Positions 27,435 through 36,626 of a stretch of 64,000 nucleotides of DNA are shown piece after piece; position 1 is the first letter of the stretch, and each line of letters begins with the position of its first letter. Below the pieces are notes generated by a model. The model had not been told where the DNA came from and did no database searches. It worked only from the letters and a program-made list of their open reading frames with translations. The stretch spans positions 1-64,000 of the forward strand of contig NZ_JAOWPS010000005.1 in assembly GCF_025753795.1 (NCBI RefSeq). Reading direction: 5' to 3'. This DNA is from Mesorhizobium sp. YC-39. Its GTDB lineage: Bacteria; Pseudomonadota; Alphaproteobacteria; Rhizobiales; Rhizobiaceae. Both the position numbers and the translations under genes were made by a program.

Positions 27435-28526
27435 TCAATGCGCCGTCTTGACCATGTCGACCTGCGTTTCGGTAATGTCGTCGTGCAATATGCGGTCAAG
27501 CCGGTCGGCGACCATCTGGTCGTCGCGGCGGATCTCGCGCTTCCAGGGCTGACGCCCTTTAAGCACACCTGATTCATCGACGATCTCGGCGACATACTCC
27601 TCCTGGCGATAGGCCATCACGTGGATGCCGGAAATGCCCGGGATTTCCTTCACTTCGTTGATGATGTCGATGCAGAGCTGCTTGCCTTCCTTCTTCTGAT
27701 CCTGGGCGCCCTCCAGCCGCTTGATGATCGCGTCGGGAATATGGATGCCTGGCACGTTGGAGCGTATCCATTTGGCAGTCTTGGCTGACGCCAGCGGTCC
27801 GACGCCACACAGGATGAACACCTTTTCAGTGTGGCCGAGATCGCGCGCCTTTTTCATGAAGGTTTTGAACATCGGCACGTCGAAACAGTACTGCGTCTGC
27901 ACGAACTGCGCGCCGGCGGCGATCTTCTTGCCGAGATGGATCGGGCGGAAGTCGAAGGGCGGGGCGAAGGGATTGACGGCGGCGCCGAGGAAAATCTGCG
28001 GCGGCGTCGTCAGCTTGCGGCCGGACAGGAATTTGCCGTTGTCGCGCATGATGCGGCAGGTCTCGAGCAGCGACATGGAATCGAGATCGAACACTGGCTT
28101 GGCGCCGGGCTGGTCGCCGGCCTGCACGCCGTCGCCGGTCAGGCACAGCATGTTGGCGACGCCCATCGCCGCCCCGCCCAGCACGTCGCCCTGGATGGCG
28201 ATGCGGTTCCTGTCGCGGCAGGCGATCTGCATGATCGGCGCATAGCCCATGCGGGTCAAAAGCGCACAGATGCCGACCGAGGACATGTGACAGTTGGCGC
28301 CCGAGGCGTCGACGGCATTGATGGCGTCGACCCAGCCGTCGAAGATTTTCGCCCTGTTATAGACGTCTTCCGGATCGGCGCTGTCAGGCGGGTTGAGTTC
28401 GGTGGTCACCGCGAATTCGCCACGGCGCAGCACCCGTTCCAACCGGCCGCGCGAAGAGTGGCCGGGCAGGGGGTCGAGCGGCAGATGGATGCCGGCGGGG
28501 TTCTCGTCGCGCTGGCGGCCGATCAT
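27435..28526 (-). CDS. metF: 5,10-methylenetetrahydrofolate reductase family protein
   Basis: 363 aa. The start at 28526 overlaps the stop of the metV-like gene (ATGA) and begins MIGRQRDENPAGIHL; the long upstream extension of the frame lies inside that gene. MTHFR-fold signatures include FAVTTELNPPDSADP, LCLTGDG, GAAVNPFAPP, GAQFVQTQYCFDVPMF and VGPLASAKTAKWI. In a corrinoid demethylation pathway this flavoenzyme would run in the oxidative direction, turning 5-methyl-THF into 5,10-methylene-THF. It could also serve biosynthesis. It is coupled to a MetV-like partner as in acetogen MetVF. Confidence 0.88.
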   Translation of the reverse strand: MIGRQRDENPAGIHLPLDPLPGHSSRGRLERVLRRGEFAVTTELNPPDSADPEDVYNRAKIFDGWVDAINAVDASGANCHMSSVGICALLTRMGYAPIMQIACRDRNRIAIQGDVLGGAAMGVANMLCLTGDGVQAGDQPGAKPVFDLDSMSLLETCRIMRDNGKFLSGRKLTTPPQIFLGAAVNPFAPPFDFRPIHLGKKIAAGAQFVQTQYCFDVPMFKTFMKKARDLGHTEKVFILCGVGPLASAKTAKWIRSNVPGIHIPDAIIKRLEGAQDQKKEGKQLCIDIINEVKEIPGISGIHVMAYRQEEYVAEIVDESGVLKGRQPWKREIRRDDQMVADRLDRILHDDITETQVDMVKTAH

Positions 28527-29122
28527 GCCGAGGCTCCGGTCTTGGCGGCGTTTTGGGCCGCTTCGCGCGCGGCGGCGGCCTGCGCGGTCACCCGCAGCCA
28601 GGCCGAGGTTTCGCGCAGCGACTGGTCGACAGGCTTTTGCACATCGAGAATCTTGTCGCCATGCACCATGTTCTGGGAGCCTTCCCAAGCCTTGACCCAG
28701 ACGCAAGGCATATCGGGTTCGACCTCGCAATTGCCATTGGCACGCACGCCGCCGCAAGGGCCGTTGCGCAGCTGCTTGGGGCAGTTCATCGGACACGACA
28801 TGCCTGTGGAGGAGAGCACGCACTGGCCGCACATGCGGCAGTCAAACATGAAGCCCTTGACGCGTTTTTCGACGAATTTGATCGGGGCTTCGACTCTGTT
28901 GTAGCCGATGCCCTTCCACAGCGGATGCAGCAGCAGGAACATGTCGGCGAACCTGCTATAGAACCATTCGAGCAGCCGCGAATGGCGGATCGACCACAGC
29001 CGCACCGCAAAAGAGCGCTGGACGCGCCGCTGCGGCGACACGTCTGCCGGCTTGTAGTCGGATTTCGGCGCTGCCTTCTTGACCAGAGTGGCCTGGGTAA
29101 CCGCCGGCTGGGTTTCAGACAT
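28523..29122 (-). CDS. MTHFR C-terminal-domain protein, MetV-like
   Basis: 199 aa. A cysteine-rich centre contains DCRMCGQCVLSSTG, SCPMNCPKQLRNGPCGG and NCEVEPDMPCVW, the pattern of the methylenetetrahydrofolate reductase C-terminal (MetV) family, which binds zinc and/or Fe-S. MetV is an obligatory partner of MetF in acetogens. The N-terminal 40 residues are basic and the C-terminal 30 are Ala-rich. It overlaps metF by ATGA and the upstream 'virulence factor' gene by 8 nt, so all three should be made together. Confidence 0.87.
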   Translation of the reverse strand: MSETQPAVTQATLVKKAAPKSDYKPADVSPQRRVQRSFAVRLWSIRHSRLLEWFYSRFADMFLLLHPLWKGIGYNRVEAPIKFVEKRVKGFMFDCRMCGQCVLSSTGMSCPMNCPKQLRNGPCGGVRANGNCEVEPDMPCVWVKAWEGSQNMVHGDKILDVQKPVDQSLRETSAWLRVTAQAAAAREAAQNAAKTGASA

Positions 29123-29417
29123 TTTCTTTTCCGCCCGCCTTTACCAGAGCGACCAGCCGCTCGCGGTCGTATTTCGTGTCGAGTTCCTGAAAGGCCTTTT
29201 CAACCTCGGCTTCGAGGTCGTCGCCGACCGGCACGGGATCGGCCTTGCGCCATTCGGCCAGATAGTCGTCGGTGCCGCCGGCGCCGGTGCGCATAGCGCA
29301 CATGTCGATCGCCTCGGTAAAGCGCAGCGGCAGTTCGCGCTTGGCGTTCTGCCGGCCCTTCTTGACGATGACCTGGGCGGGGATGTCGCGCCAGTAGACG
29401 ACGATCAGATCGGCCAT
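29115..29417 (-). CDS. 'Virulence factor' family small protein (PF13769-like)
   Basis: 100 aa, starting MADLIVVYWRDIPAQVIVKK with AGGAG 9 nt upstream. It matches the short family labelled 'virulence factor', whose name has no functional meaning here. The protein is compact with DMCAMRTGAGGTDDYLAEW near the centre and an amphipathic C-terminus. It opens the virulence-factor/metV/metF translationally coupled series. That tight coupling suggests an accessory role in MetV-MetF function. Confidence 0.8.
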   Translation of the reverse strand: MADLIVVYWRDIPAQVIVKKGRQNAKRELPLRFTEAIDMCAMRTGAGGTDDYLAEWRKADPVPVGDDLEAEVEKAFQELDTKYDRERLVALVKAGGKENV

Positions 29418-29482
29418 GAATTCTCACTCCTGCAGGGCGCTTTGCGTCTGGTTGGAAAGGACGCCCTACTATTTTCACTCGA

Positions 29483-29533
29483 CTGCATCGTGCTTTCCGA
29501 CGATCGATTCCGATTTTCGGGCCGATGCCGCAG
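29483..29533. repeat. Intergenic palindromic repeat, second family
   Basis: An inverted repeat with ends CTGCATCG / CGATGCCGCAG-like arms and an inner CCGATTTTCGG. It lies upstream of the 29417 operon. It differs from the GGAAAAGTG-core family elsewhere in the window. The form is typical of dispersed rhizobial palindromes. Confidence 0.5.
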
Positions 29534-29648
29534 TTTCGAGCATTGCCGGAAGCGCCATTAAGCTGCTTGTTATGGGACGACGCGCGCGCATTCAAAAGCG
29601 ACGCAATCGCAAGCGGCAAGAGAAAGGCGAGATTTCAGAGCCGCTGGA

Positions 29649-30431
29649 TTACCAGACGCCGCTTTTCGTGCCGGTCCAGAGATAGAACCAGATCGTCGGA
29701 TGGTACCACTGCTTCGAAGGCAGGCCGGGATCCAATGTGGCAAGCTTTCCCGCCAGCGCATCGCTGACCGCCTCGACGCAGATGTCGCGCGAGAATGCCG
29801 CCTGCCGCAGCGCGTAGCTTGAAATGGTGTCGCCCGGACCAGGCTTGCCGCGTGCCTGCCGCAGCACGCCGCCAGTGTCGACGCCGGCGTCGACCAGATG
29901 CACGGTGGTGCCGAAGTTTTCCGCATCGCCGGAAGCCAGAGCCCAGTAGCCACCATTCATGCCGCGATATTTGGGCGCGATGCCGGCATGATAGTTGAGC
30001 ACCGGGCAAGGCATTTTCGCCAGCGTCTGCCGCGACAGCAGGCGGCAGCCGGCAAGTAGCACGACGCCGGGCCGGATGTCCTCGATCGCCTGCAGGCACT
30101 CAGGCGCATTTGCCGAAGGCACGTGGATGATCTTTTGCTCTGGCTTGGGTTCGGTTTGCAGTTTTTGTTCGGCGATGATGTTTGCTGCATGGCCGGCGAA
30201 AAACCGTTTGCCGAGCCGCGTCAGCACCATCGTGCCGAGCTGTCCGGCGGCCTGGAACCAACCCTGGCGACGGGCGCGCCCAAGCAGCAATTGCTTTTTG
30301 GATTCAGGCATTTCGAGGATGACGCTGACAGGCCCAAGCCGATCGGCGATGGCGTTGACGATGGCCCAGATATGCGAACCGCCCTCGGTGACGACGACGA
30401 TCGGCGGCAGATCTGATTTCAAGGGATCCAT
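29649..30431 (-). CDS. Formyltransferase-family protein
   Basis: 260 aa. The catalytic region NYHAGIAPKYRGMNGGYWAL supplies the Asn and His, and LVDAGVDTGGV the Asp, of the 10-formyl-THF-dependent formyltransferase core (about 145-200). The N-terminal 100 residues are a variable Rossmann-like domain (VVVTEGGSHIWAI). The substrate is unknown; amino-sugar N-formyltransferases share this motif. It shares a strand with the folate operon but is separated from it by 231 nt, so co-function is not implied. Confidence 0.8.
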   Translation of the reverse strand: MDPLKSDLPPIVVVTEGGSHIWAIVNAIADRLGPVSVILEMPESKKQLLLGRARRQGWFQAAGQLGTMVLTRLGKRFFAGHAANIIAEQKLQTEPKPEQKIIHVPSANAPECLQAIEDIRPGVVLLAGCRLLSRQTLAKMPCPVLNYHAGIAPKYRGMNGGYWALASGDAENFGTTVHLVDAGVDTGGVLRQARGKPGPGDTISSYALRQAAFSRDICVEAVSDALAGKLATLDPGLPSKQWYHPTIWFYLWTGTKSGVW

Positions 30432-30506
30432 GGTCGCGACGTGCCGTCCGGATAGACATGGTCTTGGCGCGCCGGACGCTAGGTGGTCCGGGTTAATCCT
30501 TGGTGA

Positions 30507-31079
30507 TCAGCGCTTGAATTCGAGGATGTCGAGCTTCGATTCGTAATAGGGCGCCGGGAACTCGATGCGCCATTCATTGGCGCTGTTGCGGAAGGCGTAG
30601 CCGACCTGGTCGCTTTGCGGGCCGCTGCCATAGGGTTTTGCGGGGTCGTTGTTGACATAGAAGGAGCCGAGATAGATCGAGCGCTTTTCGCCGTCGTCGA
30701 AGAAACGGCCCTTGGTGCGTTGCGAGCCGCTGACCTTTTCCAGCATCCAGCCTGATCCATCGTCGCTCACCTTGCATTTGAACCAGCCATAGATGACCAG
30801 CGCGCCGAGCCCGCCGGCCTTGATGGTGCGGCATTGCCAGTTGCCGGTGAGATCCTTGTCGGAAAAGGCGACCAGCGGCTTTGCCAGAAGCGCGTCTAGC
30901 TGTTTGACCTCGGCGGGAGTGCCTGCCTTCGCCTCTTCGAGCGCTGTCTTGCGCGTCTCGCCATAGTTGTCGAGCCGGGCCTTGTCCGCGGCGGTTATGA
31001 GCTTCTGCACCTCGCCATCGGCGAGCGCGGGCAGGGCGAGGCAGACAATTCCTGCGGCAATCAAGAGACGAGCGATCAT
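30507..31079 (-). CDS. DUF4893 exported protein
   Basis: 190 aa. The start at 31079 gives a signal peptide (MIARLLIAAGIVCLALPALA). The mature part contains DLTGNWQCRTIKAGG and KVSGSQRTKGRFFDDGEKR, then YLGSFYVNND, a pattern typical of DUF4893. It is probably periplasmic and its function is unknown. It is divergent from the SDR gene at 31201 with a 121-bp shared upstream region. Confidence 0.8.
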   Translation of the reverse strand: MIARLLIAAGIVCLALPALADGEVQKLITAADKARLDNYGETRKTALEEAKAGTPAEVKQLDALLAKPLVAFSDKDLTGNWQCRTIKAGGLGALVIYGWFKCKVSDDGSGWMLEKVSGSQRTKGRFFDDGEKRSIYLGSFYVNNDPAKPYGSGPQSDQVGYAFRNSANEWRIEFPAPYYESKLDILEFKR

Positions 31080-31200
31080 CGGTGCGTTCCCCGTTAATGG
31101 CTGGAACAGCCTGTTTTCTTGTCTGGCGCATAACTTACCGGTTCGCGGCGACCTGTCATCCGTGCTTAACAGCGTCAGGTCAAAAATCGTGGTTTCATCG

Positions 31201-32118
31201 ATGCGGATCTTGCTGACGGGATCGTCGGGCTGGCTGGGCAGCGCGCTGGCGCCGCGGCTGCGGTCGCTCGGCCATGACGTCATCGGCCTCGATCCCGTTC
31301 CATCGGCGGAGACACGGATTGTCGGCTCGATCGCCGATCGCGATCTGGTCATGCAAGCGGTTAGCGAAAACCGCATCGAGGCGATCATCCACAGCGGTGC
31401 GCTGCACAAGCCTGATATCGAGAACCATGGCAACAGCGATTTCATCGCGACAAACGTGCAAGGCACGCTCAACCTTCTCGATGCAGCGGTGGTGTCAGGC
31501 GTTCAACGCTTCGTCTTCACCTCGACGACATCGTTGATGATCTCGCAAGCCATCCGCGCCGGCTTCACCGGCGGCGCGCGCAAGGCCGCCTGGCTGACGG
31601 AAGAGATGTCGCCTGAGCCGCGAAACATCTACGGCGTCACCAAGCTTTCAGCTGAACATTTGTGCCGTCTCTACCACATCGAACACGGCCTGCCGTTGAT
31701 CGTGCTGCGGACGGCACGCTTCTTTCCCGAAGCCGACGACATGGCGCATGCGATCGAGCAATCGGACGCCAACACCAAGGCCAATGAGCTGCTGTTTCGC
31801 CGGCTGACAGTGGAAGACGCGGCAGAAGCCCATGTCGCGGCGCTGGAGAAGGCGCCGCAACTGGGCTTCGACATCTTCATCATTTCGGCACCGACACCGT
31901 TCAATCCCGACGATTGCGGGGCATTGATCGCCGACGCTCCGTCAGTCGTCGCGCGCTATTTTCCGGAGTATCCGGCGCTCTACGCAAAGAAGGGCTGGAC
32001 GATGTTTTCCTCGATCGACCGCGTCTACGACGCCGCGCGGGCGAGGGACAGGCTGGGCTTCGTCTGCAAGACGAGCTTTGCCGATGTGCTCGCCGCGCTC
32101 GCGGTGGGGGCTGCCTAG
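31201..32118 (+). CDS. NAD-dependent epimerase/dehydratase (SDR)
   Basis: 305 aa. The start MRILLTGSSGWLG (GxxGxxG variant) at 31201 was preferred to an upstream continuation of the frame. The catalytic triad is represented by TSTTS and the YGVTK motif in NIYGVTKLSAEHL. The substrate specificity is not evident. It ends 8 nt before the convergent DUF1638 gene. Confidence 0.85.
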   Translation: MRILLTGSSGWLGSALAPRLRSLGHDVIGLDPVPSAETRIVGSIADRDLVMQAVSENRIEAIIHSGALHKPDIENHGNSDFIATNVQGTLNLLDAAVVSGVQRFVFTSTTSLMISQAIRAGFTGGARKAAWLTEEMSPEPRNIYGVTKLSAEHLCRLYHIEHGLPLIVLRTARFFPEADDMAHAIEQSDANTKANELLFRRLTVEDAAEAHVAALEKAPQLGFDIFIISAPTPFNPDDCGALIADAPSVVARYFPEYPALYAKKGWTMFSSIDRVYDAARARDRLGFVCKTSFADVLAALAVGAA

Positions 32119-32126
32119 AACAATCT

Positions 32127-32756
32127 TCAGGCGTGTACCGCGGCGCCGGCCAGCTCCTCTGTCAGGTCGCCATAGCCGGTCGAGCGGCGCTCATAGGCAA
32201 GGCCGAGCATTTTGGCGGCTTTCTCGGCGACCTTGTCGAGTTCGGGATCGTCGGTCTGGGCGAGATAGACCAGCTTCTCGTAATTGCCGAAATAGTCCTT
32301 GATCAGTTCCGGATGCCTGTCGAGGCCGAGCGGCTTCATGAAGAAGGCGTCGAACTGCCGGCACAGGAAGTCGGTCATGTAGAACGACATCATGTCGTCG
32401 TCGGCGATTTTCGCATAAGCAGCCATGCCCTGGTAGAAGGCAAAGCAGTGCGGCCCGGCCATGCGCTCGACGCCATGCTTCTCGCAGACGCGGTCGAGCA
32501 GGCCGCCGGTGCCGCAATCGGCATAGCCGACGAAGATGTTGACGTAGCCGTCCGCCTTGGCCTTCGCGATCGCCTTGTCCATGGCCGGCGCGATGCGGTC
32601 GGGATAAAAATGGAACTCCGCCGGCAGGCAGGTCAGGTCGAGATGGTCGAGCCCGAGCTGCTCCTTGACGGCCAGAACTTCGCGCGCAATCATCCCGCAG
32701 GCGATGACCAGCAGCCTGTCCGCTTGATCGGATTGCAGTTTTCGAGCGACGCTCAT
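32127..32756 (-). CDS. DUF1638 protein, probably linked to corrinoid methyl transfer
   Basis: 209 aa. DUF1638 features are the early ADRLLVIACGMIAREV segment, LTCLPAEFHFYPDRIAPAM, and the Gly/Cys loop GYADCGTGGLLDRVCEKHGV (about 77-96). The family has no proven activity. In the window it belongs to the set of corrinoid/folate methyltransferase genes, and I infer an accessory role such as cofactor or metal handling. Conserved Cys and His residues (CEKHGV, GPHCF) would fit metal binding. Confidence 0.75.
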   Translation of the reverse strand: MSVARKLQSDQADRLLVIACGMIAREVLAVKEQLGLDHLDLTCLPAEFHFYPDRIAPAMDKAIAKAKADGYVNIFVGYADCGTGGLLDRVCEKHGVERMAGPHCFAFYQGMAAYAKIADDDMMSFYMTDFLCRQFDAFFMKPLGLDRHPELIKDYFGNYEKLVYLAQTDDPELDKVAEKAAKMLGLAYERRSTGYGDLTEELAGAAVHA

Positions 32757-32820
32757 GGAACCAGTTTAACCGATTTTCGTTGCTGTCTGGCAAATCTATT
32801 TGTTGAGGGAGACACCATTC

Positions 32821-32961
32821 ATGAAACTGTTACGCGTCGCGCCGATTGCCATTATCGCTTGTGCCTTGGCTCTTTCAGCCTGCGCCAATACCGTTCGCGG
32901 CGTCGGCAAGGATGTCAAATCGACCGCAAATGCAGTCGAGGACACTGTCGAGAATCCCTGA
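32821..32961 (+). CDS. Entericidin-like lipoprotein
   Basis: 46 aa. The start at 32821 is preceded by GAGGGAG. A signal peptide ends in the lipobox LSAC (Cys21), followed by ANTVRGVGKDVKSTANAVED, the standard EcnA/EcnB arrangement. It should be an outer-membrane lipoprotein of the stress-linked entericidin family. A terminator follows 29 nt after the stop, so the gene is monocistronic. Confidence 0.9.
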   Translation: MKLLRVAPIAIIACALALSACANTVRGVGKDVKSTANAVEDTVENP

Positions 32962-32990
32962 TCCGCAATCCCCCTAGCATCTGGGAATAA

Positions 32991-33023
32991 AAAAGCCGCG
33001 CTGCAAGGCGCGGCTTTTGTTAT
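32991..33023 (+). terminator. Terminator of the entericidin gene
   Basis: An 11-bp stem AAAAGCCGCGC / GCGCGGCTTTT (32991-33001, 33008-33018) with a 6-nt loop, then GTTATTT. The A-run on the left and U-run on the right make it usable from both strands. Confidence 0.88.
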
Positions 33024-33629
33024 TTAACAAGAGTCTTCGCTGAGAAGATCAGTTTCAGATGCCCGGCTATTATGCTTGTGCTTCGCTAAATCTTTGGAAA
33101 AGTTAACCAATCGTTAATGCTCTTAAGCCGACCGGGGGTGACTGGGTCGCGCGCACAGTCTTGCGCGATAGCAATATCCCCATCTTGACGCCTCATGGGT
33201 GCCTGGCTGTACTTGAAGCGGTCGAGCGATGTGCATTGGTATGCTTGACTGAAAGCCACAATCTACAATGATGAATTCATTGAGTGTGAAATACTTCACA
33301 GTCGGAAGGCGAAACGGCGACAATAATGAATGCCGTCGCCTGTAATTGAAGTGCATGAAAGCGGCATTTCCTGATTTTTCTTGTTTAAGCCCATTGTTTA
33401 GGCCCGTTACGTCCAGGCGAACTGGAGCGATTACGTCGGTGCGCCATAAGCAGACATGGCGCAACGCTTGATATTTGGCGGTGCACGCACCGCGGCAAAA
33501 CCTGATGCCGGTTTGACTCAGCATCTCCAAGGGCGGCGGTTTGTGGAAGCGCCGGCCACCCGCCGGAGATTGCCTGCGATTGTCTTGAGTGCCGGCATTT
33601 GACGGAGAATGACCGACAGGAGGGTGACC
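33024..33629. other. Gene-poor, relatively AT-rich interval before the tyrosinase gene
   Basis: About 600 nt with no convincing coding sequence. Long minus-strand frames exist but overlap the tyrosinase gene and have no sensible domain content. A CtrA-like box lies at 33103-33117 and the tyrosinase Shine-Dalgarno at 33618-33624. The interval may hold a long promoter region or decayed sequence. Confidence 0.5.
33103..33117. promoter_or_regulatory. Candidate CtrA box
   Basis: TTAACCAATCGTTAA fits the full alphaproteobacterial CtrA consensus TTAA-N7-TTAA. The distance to the nearest downstream start (33630) is over 500 bp, so the target gene is unclear. Confidence 0.4.
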
Positions 33630-36626
33630 ATGACGTGCCGAAGAAATCAGGCAACGCTCAGCAGTACGGAAAGACAGGCCTTTACCGCCGCCGTTGTCGC
33701 CCTCAAAAAAGCCCCAAGCCAGTTGGGCGAAGCGAGTCGCTATGACGATTTCGTGCGCGAGCACGTGGACTCGATGGCGAGCGGGGCCGGCTGGGCGCAT
33801 CGCGGGCCGGCCTTCGGCCCATGGCATCGCGAATATCTGCGCCGGTTCGAACTCGAACTGCAGAAAATCAATCCCAACGTGACGCTGCCCTACTGGGATT
33901 GGACAGTTGACAACTCACCCGATCCGAACCAGGCGGGCAGCCCGTGGACGGCCGATTTCATGGGCGGAGACGGTGATGGAAGCAGCATCGTCACCACAGG
34001 TCCGTTCCGGCATGCAGCGGGTGACTGGGACCTGAACATCAATACCGATGGCACCGGCCCAGAGTTGCGCCGCAAGTTTGGGGATGGGGCCGGAACCTTG
34101 CCATTACCGTCCGAAGTGGCCAATTGTCTCCTCGAGAGCCCGTATGACTCATCGCTCTGGAATCTGGGCGCCTCGCCGAGCTTCCGTGACCGTCTCGAAG
34201 GCTGGCACGGCCTCGGTTCGATCCACAATCGTGTCCATCTGTGGGTCGGCGGAAGCATGTTGCCCGAGAGTTCGCCCAACGATCCGATATTCTGGCTGCA
34301 TCATTGCAACGTCGATCGCCTTTGGGCGCTGTGGCAACGCGATCATCCGGGAGGGACGAATTACCGGCCGCGCGGCATATCGGGCGAAACGGGTCCTGCC
34401 GGCCACAACCTCAATGATTCCATGCAGCCCTGGGGTGGGGCGACGACGGTGGCCAGCACACTCGATCATCGCAGCATGGGCTATTGGTACGATACGGACC
34501 CGGCCGAGATCACGCTTGCGACGCCGTCCTTGTCCTTCAAGGACGTGCCCGAGGGTATAGGCGGGGCCGGTCGCACGACCTACCGGGCCGTCGTCTTCGA
34601 AGTGCGCTCCTGCATGCCGACCGCCTTCGAGATCGTCGCCGGACCAAGTGGCGGCTTCACCACCACCGCACTCGGCACCAGCGTCAATGTCCCGTCGAAC
34701 CCGGGCAACGGTCCGGCCTATGGTCGACTCTGGATCGCCTATACCTCGACCAATCCCGGGGACGTGGCCAATGGCAGCGTCACCGTCGCCGAAACCGGCA
34801 CGGCGAACCAATGGGTCATTCCAATCACGGCCAACACGATTGCCCGGCCAAAATCGGCGGTGGTTTTCGCGCTCGACCGTTCGTGGTCTATGACAGGCAA
34901 TGCCGGCGACGGCACGACGAAAAACCAGAAGCTGAAGGAATCGCTCGGCGTCTTCGTCGAAACCATGCTCGAGGGAGACGGCATCGGCATCGTCAGCTAC
35001 GACGATGTCGTGGGCCGCCTTTTCGATGTTATCGATGCGGGTCCGCAGCCGCCCGTTGCAGGTTCGGGCCGCGACAAGGCGGCAGCAGTCATAGCGGGCA
35101 ATGACCTCGATCCGCGCGGCAACACCGCGATTGGGGCCGCTCTGGTCGAAGCACAGTCTGCCATTGACGACGCGCAACAGGCCGCATCGCCGCCCTACGA
35201 CAAGACCGCCATCGTCGTTCTGACCGACGGCATCGAAAACGTGCCGCCGATGATTGGTTCGGTGATGGGCTCGATCACCTCGCCGACCTATGCGGTCGGT
35301 CTCGGACTGCCCAATGAGATCAGCGTGTCCGCGCTGGACGCACTCGCCCAGGCGACAGGGAAATATCTTCTGATCACCGGCACGCTCAACCAGGATCAGC
35401 GCTTCCGACTCAGCAAGTACTTTCTACAGATCCTTGCGGGGGTGACCGGAGCCGATATCATTGTCGACCCCACGGGCGATCTTGTCTTCGGCCCAACGGT
35501 CCGCATCCCCTTCGATGTCACCGACGCCGACTACGGCACAGATGCGATTATCGTCTCGTCGCTGGCTCAGGCCATCGACTTCCGTCTGGAGGCACCGGAC
35601 GGCACGATCCTTGATCCGTCCGCTGTCGCCGGTTACGGCGAATGGGTGGTGCGCCGCAATGTCGCCTATTACCGCTTGCCCTTACCGTTCGGAGGACCCG
35701 GCAGCGCCATCCATGGCGGGCGTTGGCATGCCGTGCTCACGCTCGACAAGGGTCTCGTAAAGAAGCTGCTCTCTGACGACAAGCGACGCGAGGAGCTTCT
35801 ACAGGAGCTGCGCACAGGTGGAGTGCCGTACAGTTTCATCGCCAATGCCTATTCGACGCTGAGTTTCGGCGCCACTTGCCAACCCGGCAATGTCGATCCC
35901 GGCAAGGCCGCTCGGGTATCCGCCGCCCTGACCGAATATGGCGTTCCGGTCGACGGACGGGCCAAGGTCTGGGTCGACGTCATTGCTCCCAATGGGGGGG
36001 GCGGGACGGTCGTGCTTGTCGAGACCGAACCGGGGGTCTTCTCCGGCGACATAGGCACCCATCTGCCCGGACTTTACGCCCTGCGGTGCCGGGCCCGCGG
36101 CACGACACTTTACGGCCTGCCCTTCACCCGCGAAGTCACACTCAGCCTCTCCGCGCTGGGCCAGAAGGGCCAGCCGGTGCCCGGCGAGCAACCGTGGGGT
36201 AACAGGGCCGAGACCGAAGGTACGCTGCTTGACCTCATCGAATGCCTGATCGGTCATGTCAAAGGCGAGCCGTTCGGGATTCCTGCCGAGCAGATTCGGG
36301 AGTGCCTGAAGAAAGTCCGCTCGGCACGGCGGGTGAAGAGTATTAAAAAGACGGACGCAACACCCGGAGCCGCAGCCATGGCCCTCAAGACAACGCCGAA
36401 AACGCCCAAAATTGTAACGCTTGCCGAAGCGGAGCCGGTTCCACCGCCGCCGCCTGATCATGATCACGAAGGCCCGATGTTCGGCCTTAGCCCGGAGGAC
36501 CGTGCCCTTGGCGAGGAGAAGCGGGCACGCGTCGTTGCCGAAGAAATGAGGACGATCGAGGCGGCATCCAAGCGCAAGAACGCCAAGCGCGGGCGGCGTG
36601 CCCATGGCCATGGAGGCGACCAATGA
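33630..36626 (+). CDS. Tyrosinase-von Willebrand factor A fusion protein
   Basis: 998 aa. The start at 33630 is fixed by AGGAGGG 5 nt upstream; an in-frame ATG at 33609 precedes that site. Residues 35-240 are a type-3 copper tyrosinase domain. CuA histidines are His45, His57 and His66 in HRGPAFGPWH. CuB ligands are His199 and His203 (IHNRVH) plus His224/225 in DPIFWLHHCNVDRLW. A beta-rich linker (about 300-405) leads to a vWA domain with MIDAS motif DRSWS (416-420) and VVLTDGIENVP. Further beta-rich segments and a charged Lys/Glu/His tail follow. There is no signal peptide, so it is probably cytoplasmic. The ATGA overlap with a DUF1326 gene ties it to a three-gene unit. Tyrosinase domains normally oxidise phenols; the vWA fusion is unusual. 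Confidence 0.88.
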   Translation: MTCRRNQATLSSTERQAFTAAVVALKKAPSQLGEASRYDDFVREHVDSMASGAGWAHRGPAFGPWHREYLRRFELELQKINPNVTLPYWDWTVDNSPDPNQAGSPWTADFMGGDGDGSSIVTTGPFRHAAGDWDLNINTDGTGPELRRKFGDGAGTLPLPSEVANCLLESPYDSSLWNLGASPSFRDRLEGWHGLGSIHNRVHLWVGGSMLPESSPNDPIFWLHHCNVDRLWALWQRDHPGGTNYRPRGISGETGPAGHNLNDSMQPWGGATTVASTLDHRSMGYWYDTDPAEITLATPSLSFKDVPEGIGGAGRTTYRAVVFEVRSCMPTAFEIVAGPSGGFTTTALGTSVNVPSNPGNGPAYGRLWIAYTSTNPGDVANGSVTVAETGTANQWVIPITANTIARPKSAVVFALDRSWSMTGNAGDGTTKNQKLKESLGVFVETMLEGDGIGIVSYDDVVGRLFDVIDAGPQPPVAGSGRDKAAAVIAGNDLDPRGNTAIGAALVEAQSAIDDAQQAASPPYDKTAIVVLTDGIENVPPMIGSVMGSITSPTYAVGLGLPNEISVSALDALAQATGKYLLITGTLNQDQRFRLSKYFLQILAGVTGADIIVDPTGDLVFGPTVRIPFDVTDADYGTDAIIVSSLAQAIDFRLEAPDGTILDPSAVAGYGEWVVRRNVAYYRLPLPFGGPGSAIHGGRWHAVLTLDKGLVKKLLSDDKRREELLQELRTGGVPYSFIANAYSTLSFGATCQPGNVDPGKAARVSAALTEYGVPVDGRAKVWVDVIAPNGGGGTVVLVETEPGVFSGDIGTHLPGLYALRCRARGTTLYGLPFTREVTLSLSALGQKGQPVPGEQPWGNRAETEGTLLDLIECLIGHVKGEPFGIPAEQIRECLKKVRSARRVKSIKKTDATPGAAAMALKTTPKTPKIVTLAEAEPVPPPPPDHDHEGPMFGLSPEDRALGEEKRARVVAEEMRTIEAASKRKNAKRGRRAHGHGGDQ

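Noticed and set aside
29649..30431. Formyltransferase as part of the folate one-carbon operon
   Set aside because: It is separated by 231 nt and a repeat, and the closest motif match is to sugar N-formyltransferases. The link is not supported.
33123..33827. A long minus-strand frame across the start of the tyrosinase gene
   Set aside because: It has no domain content, overlaps a clearly coding gene and lacks a ribosome-binding site.
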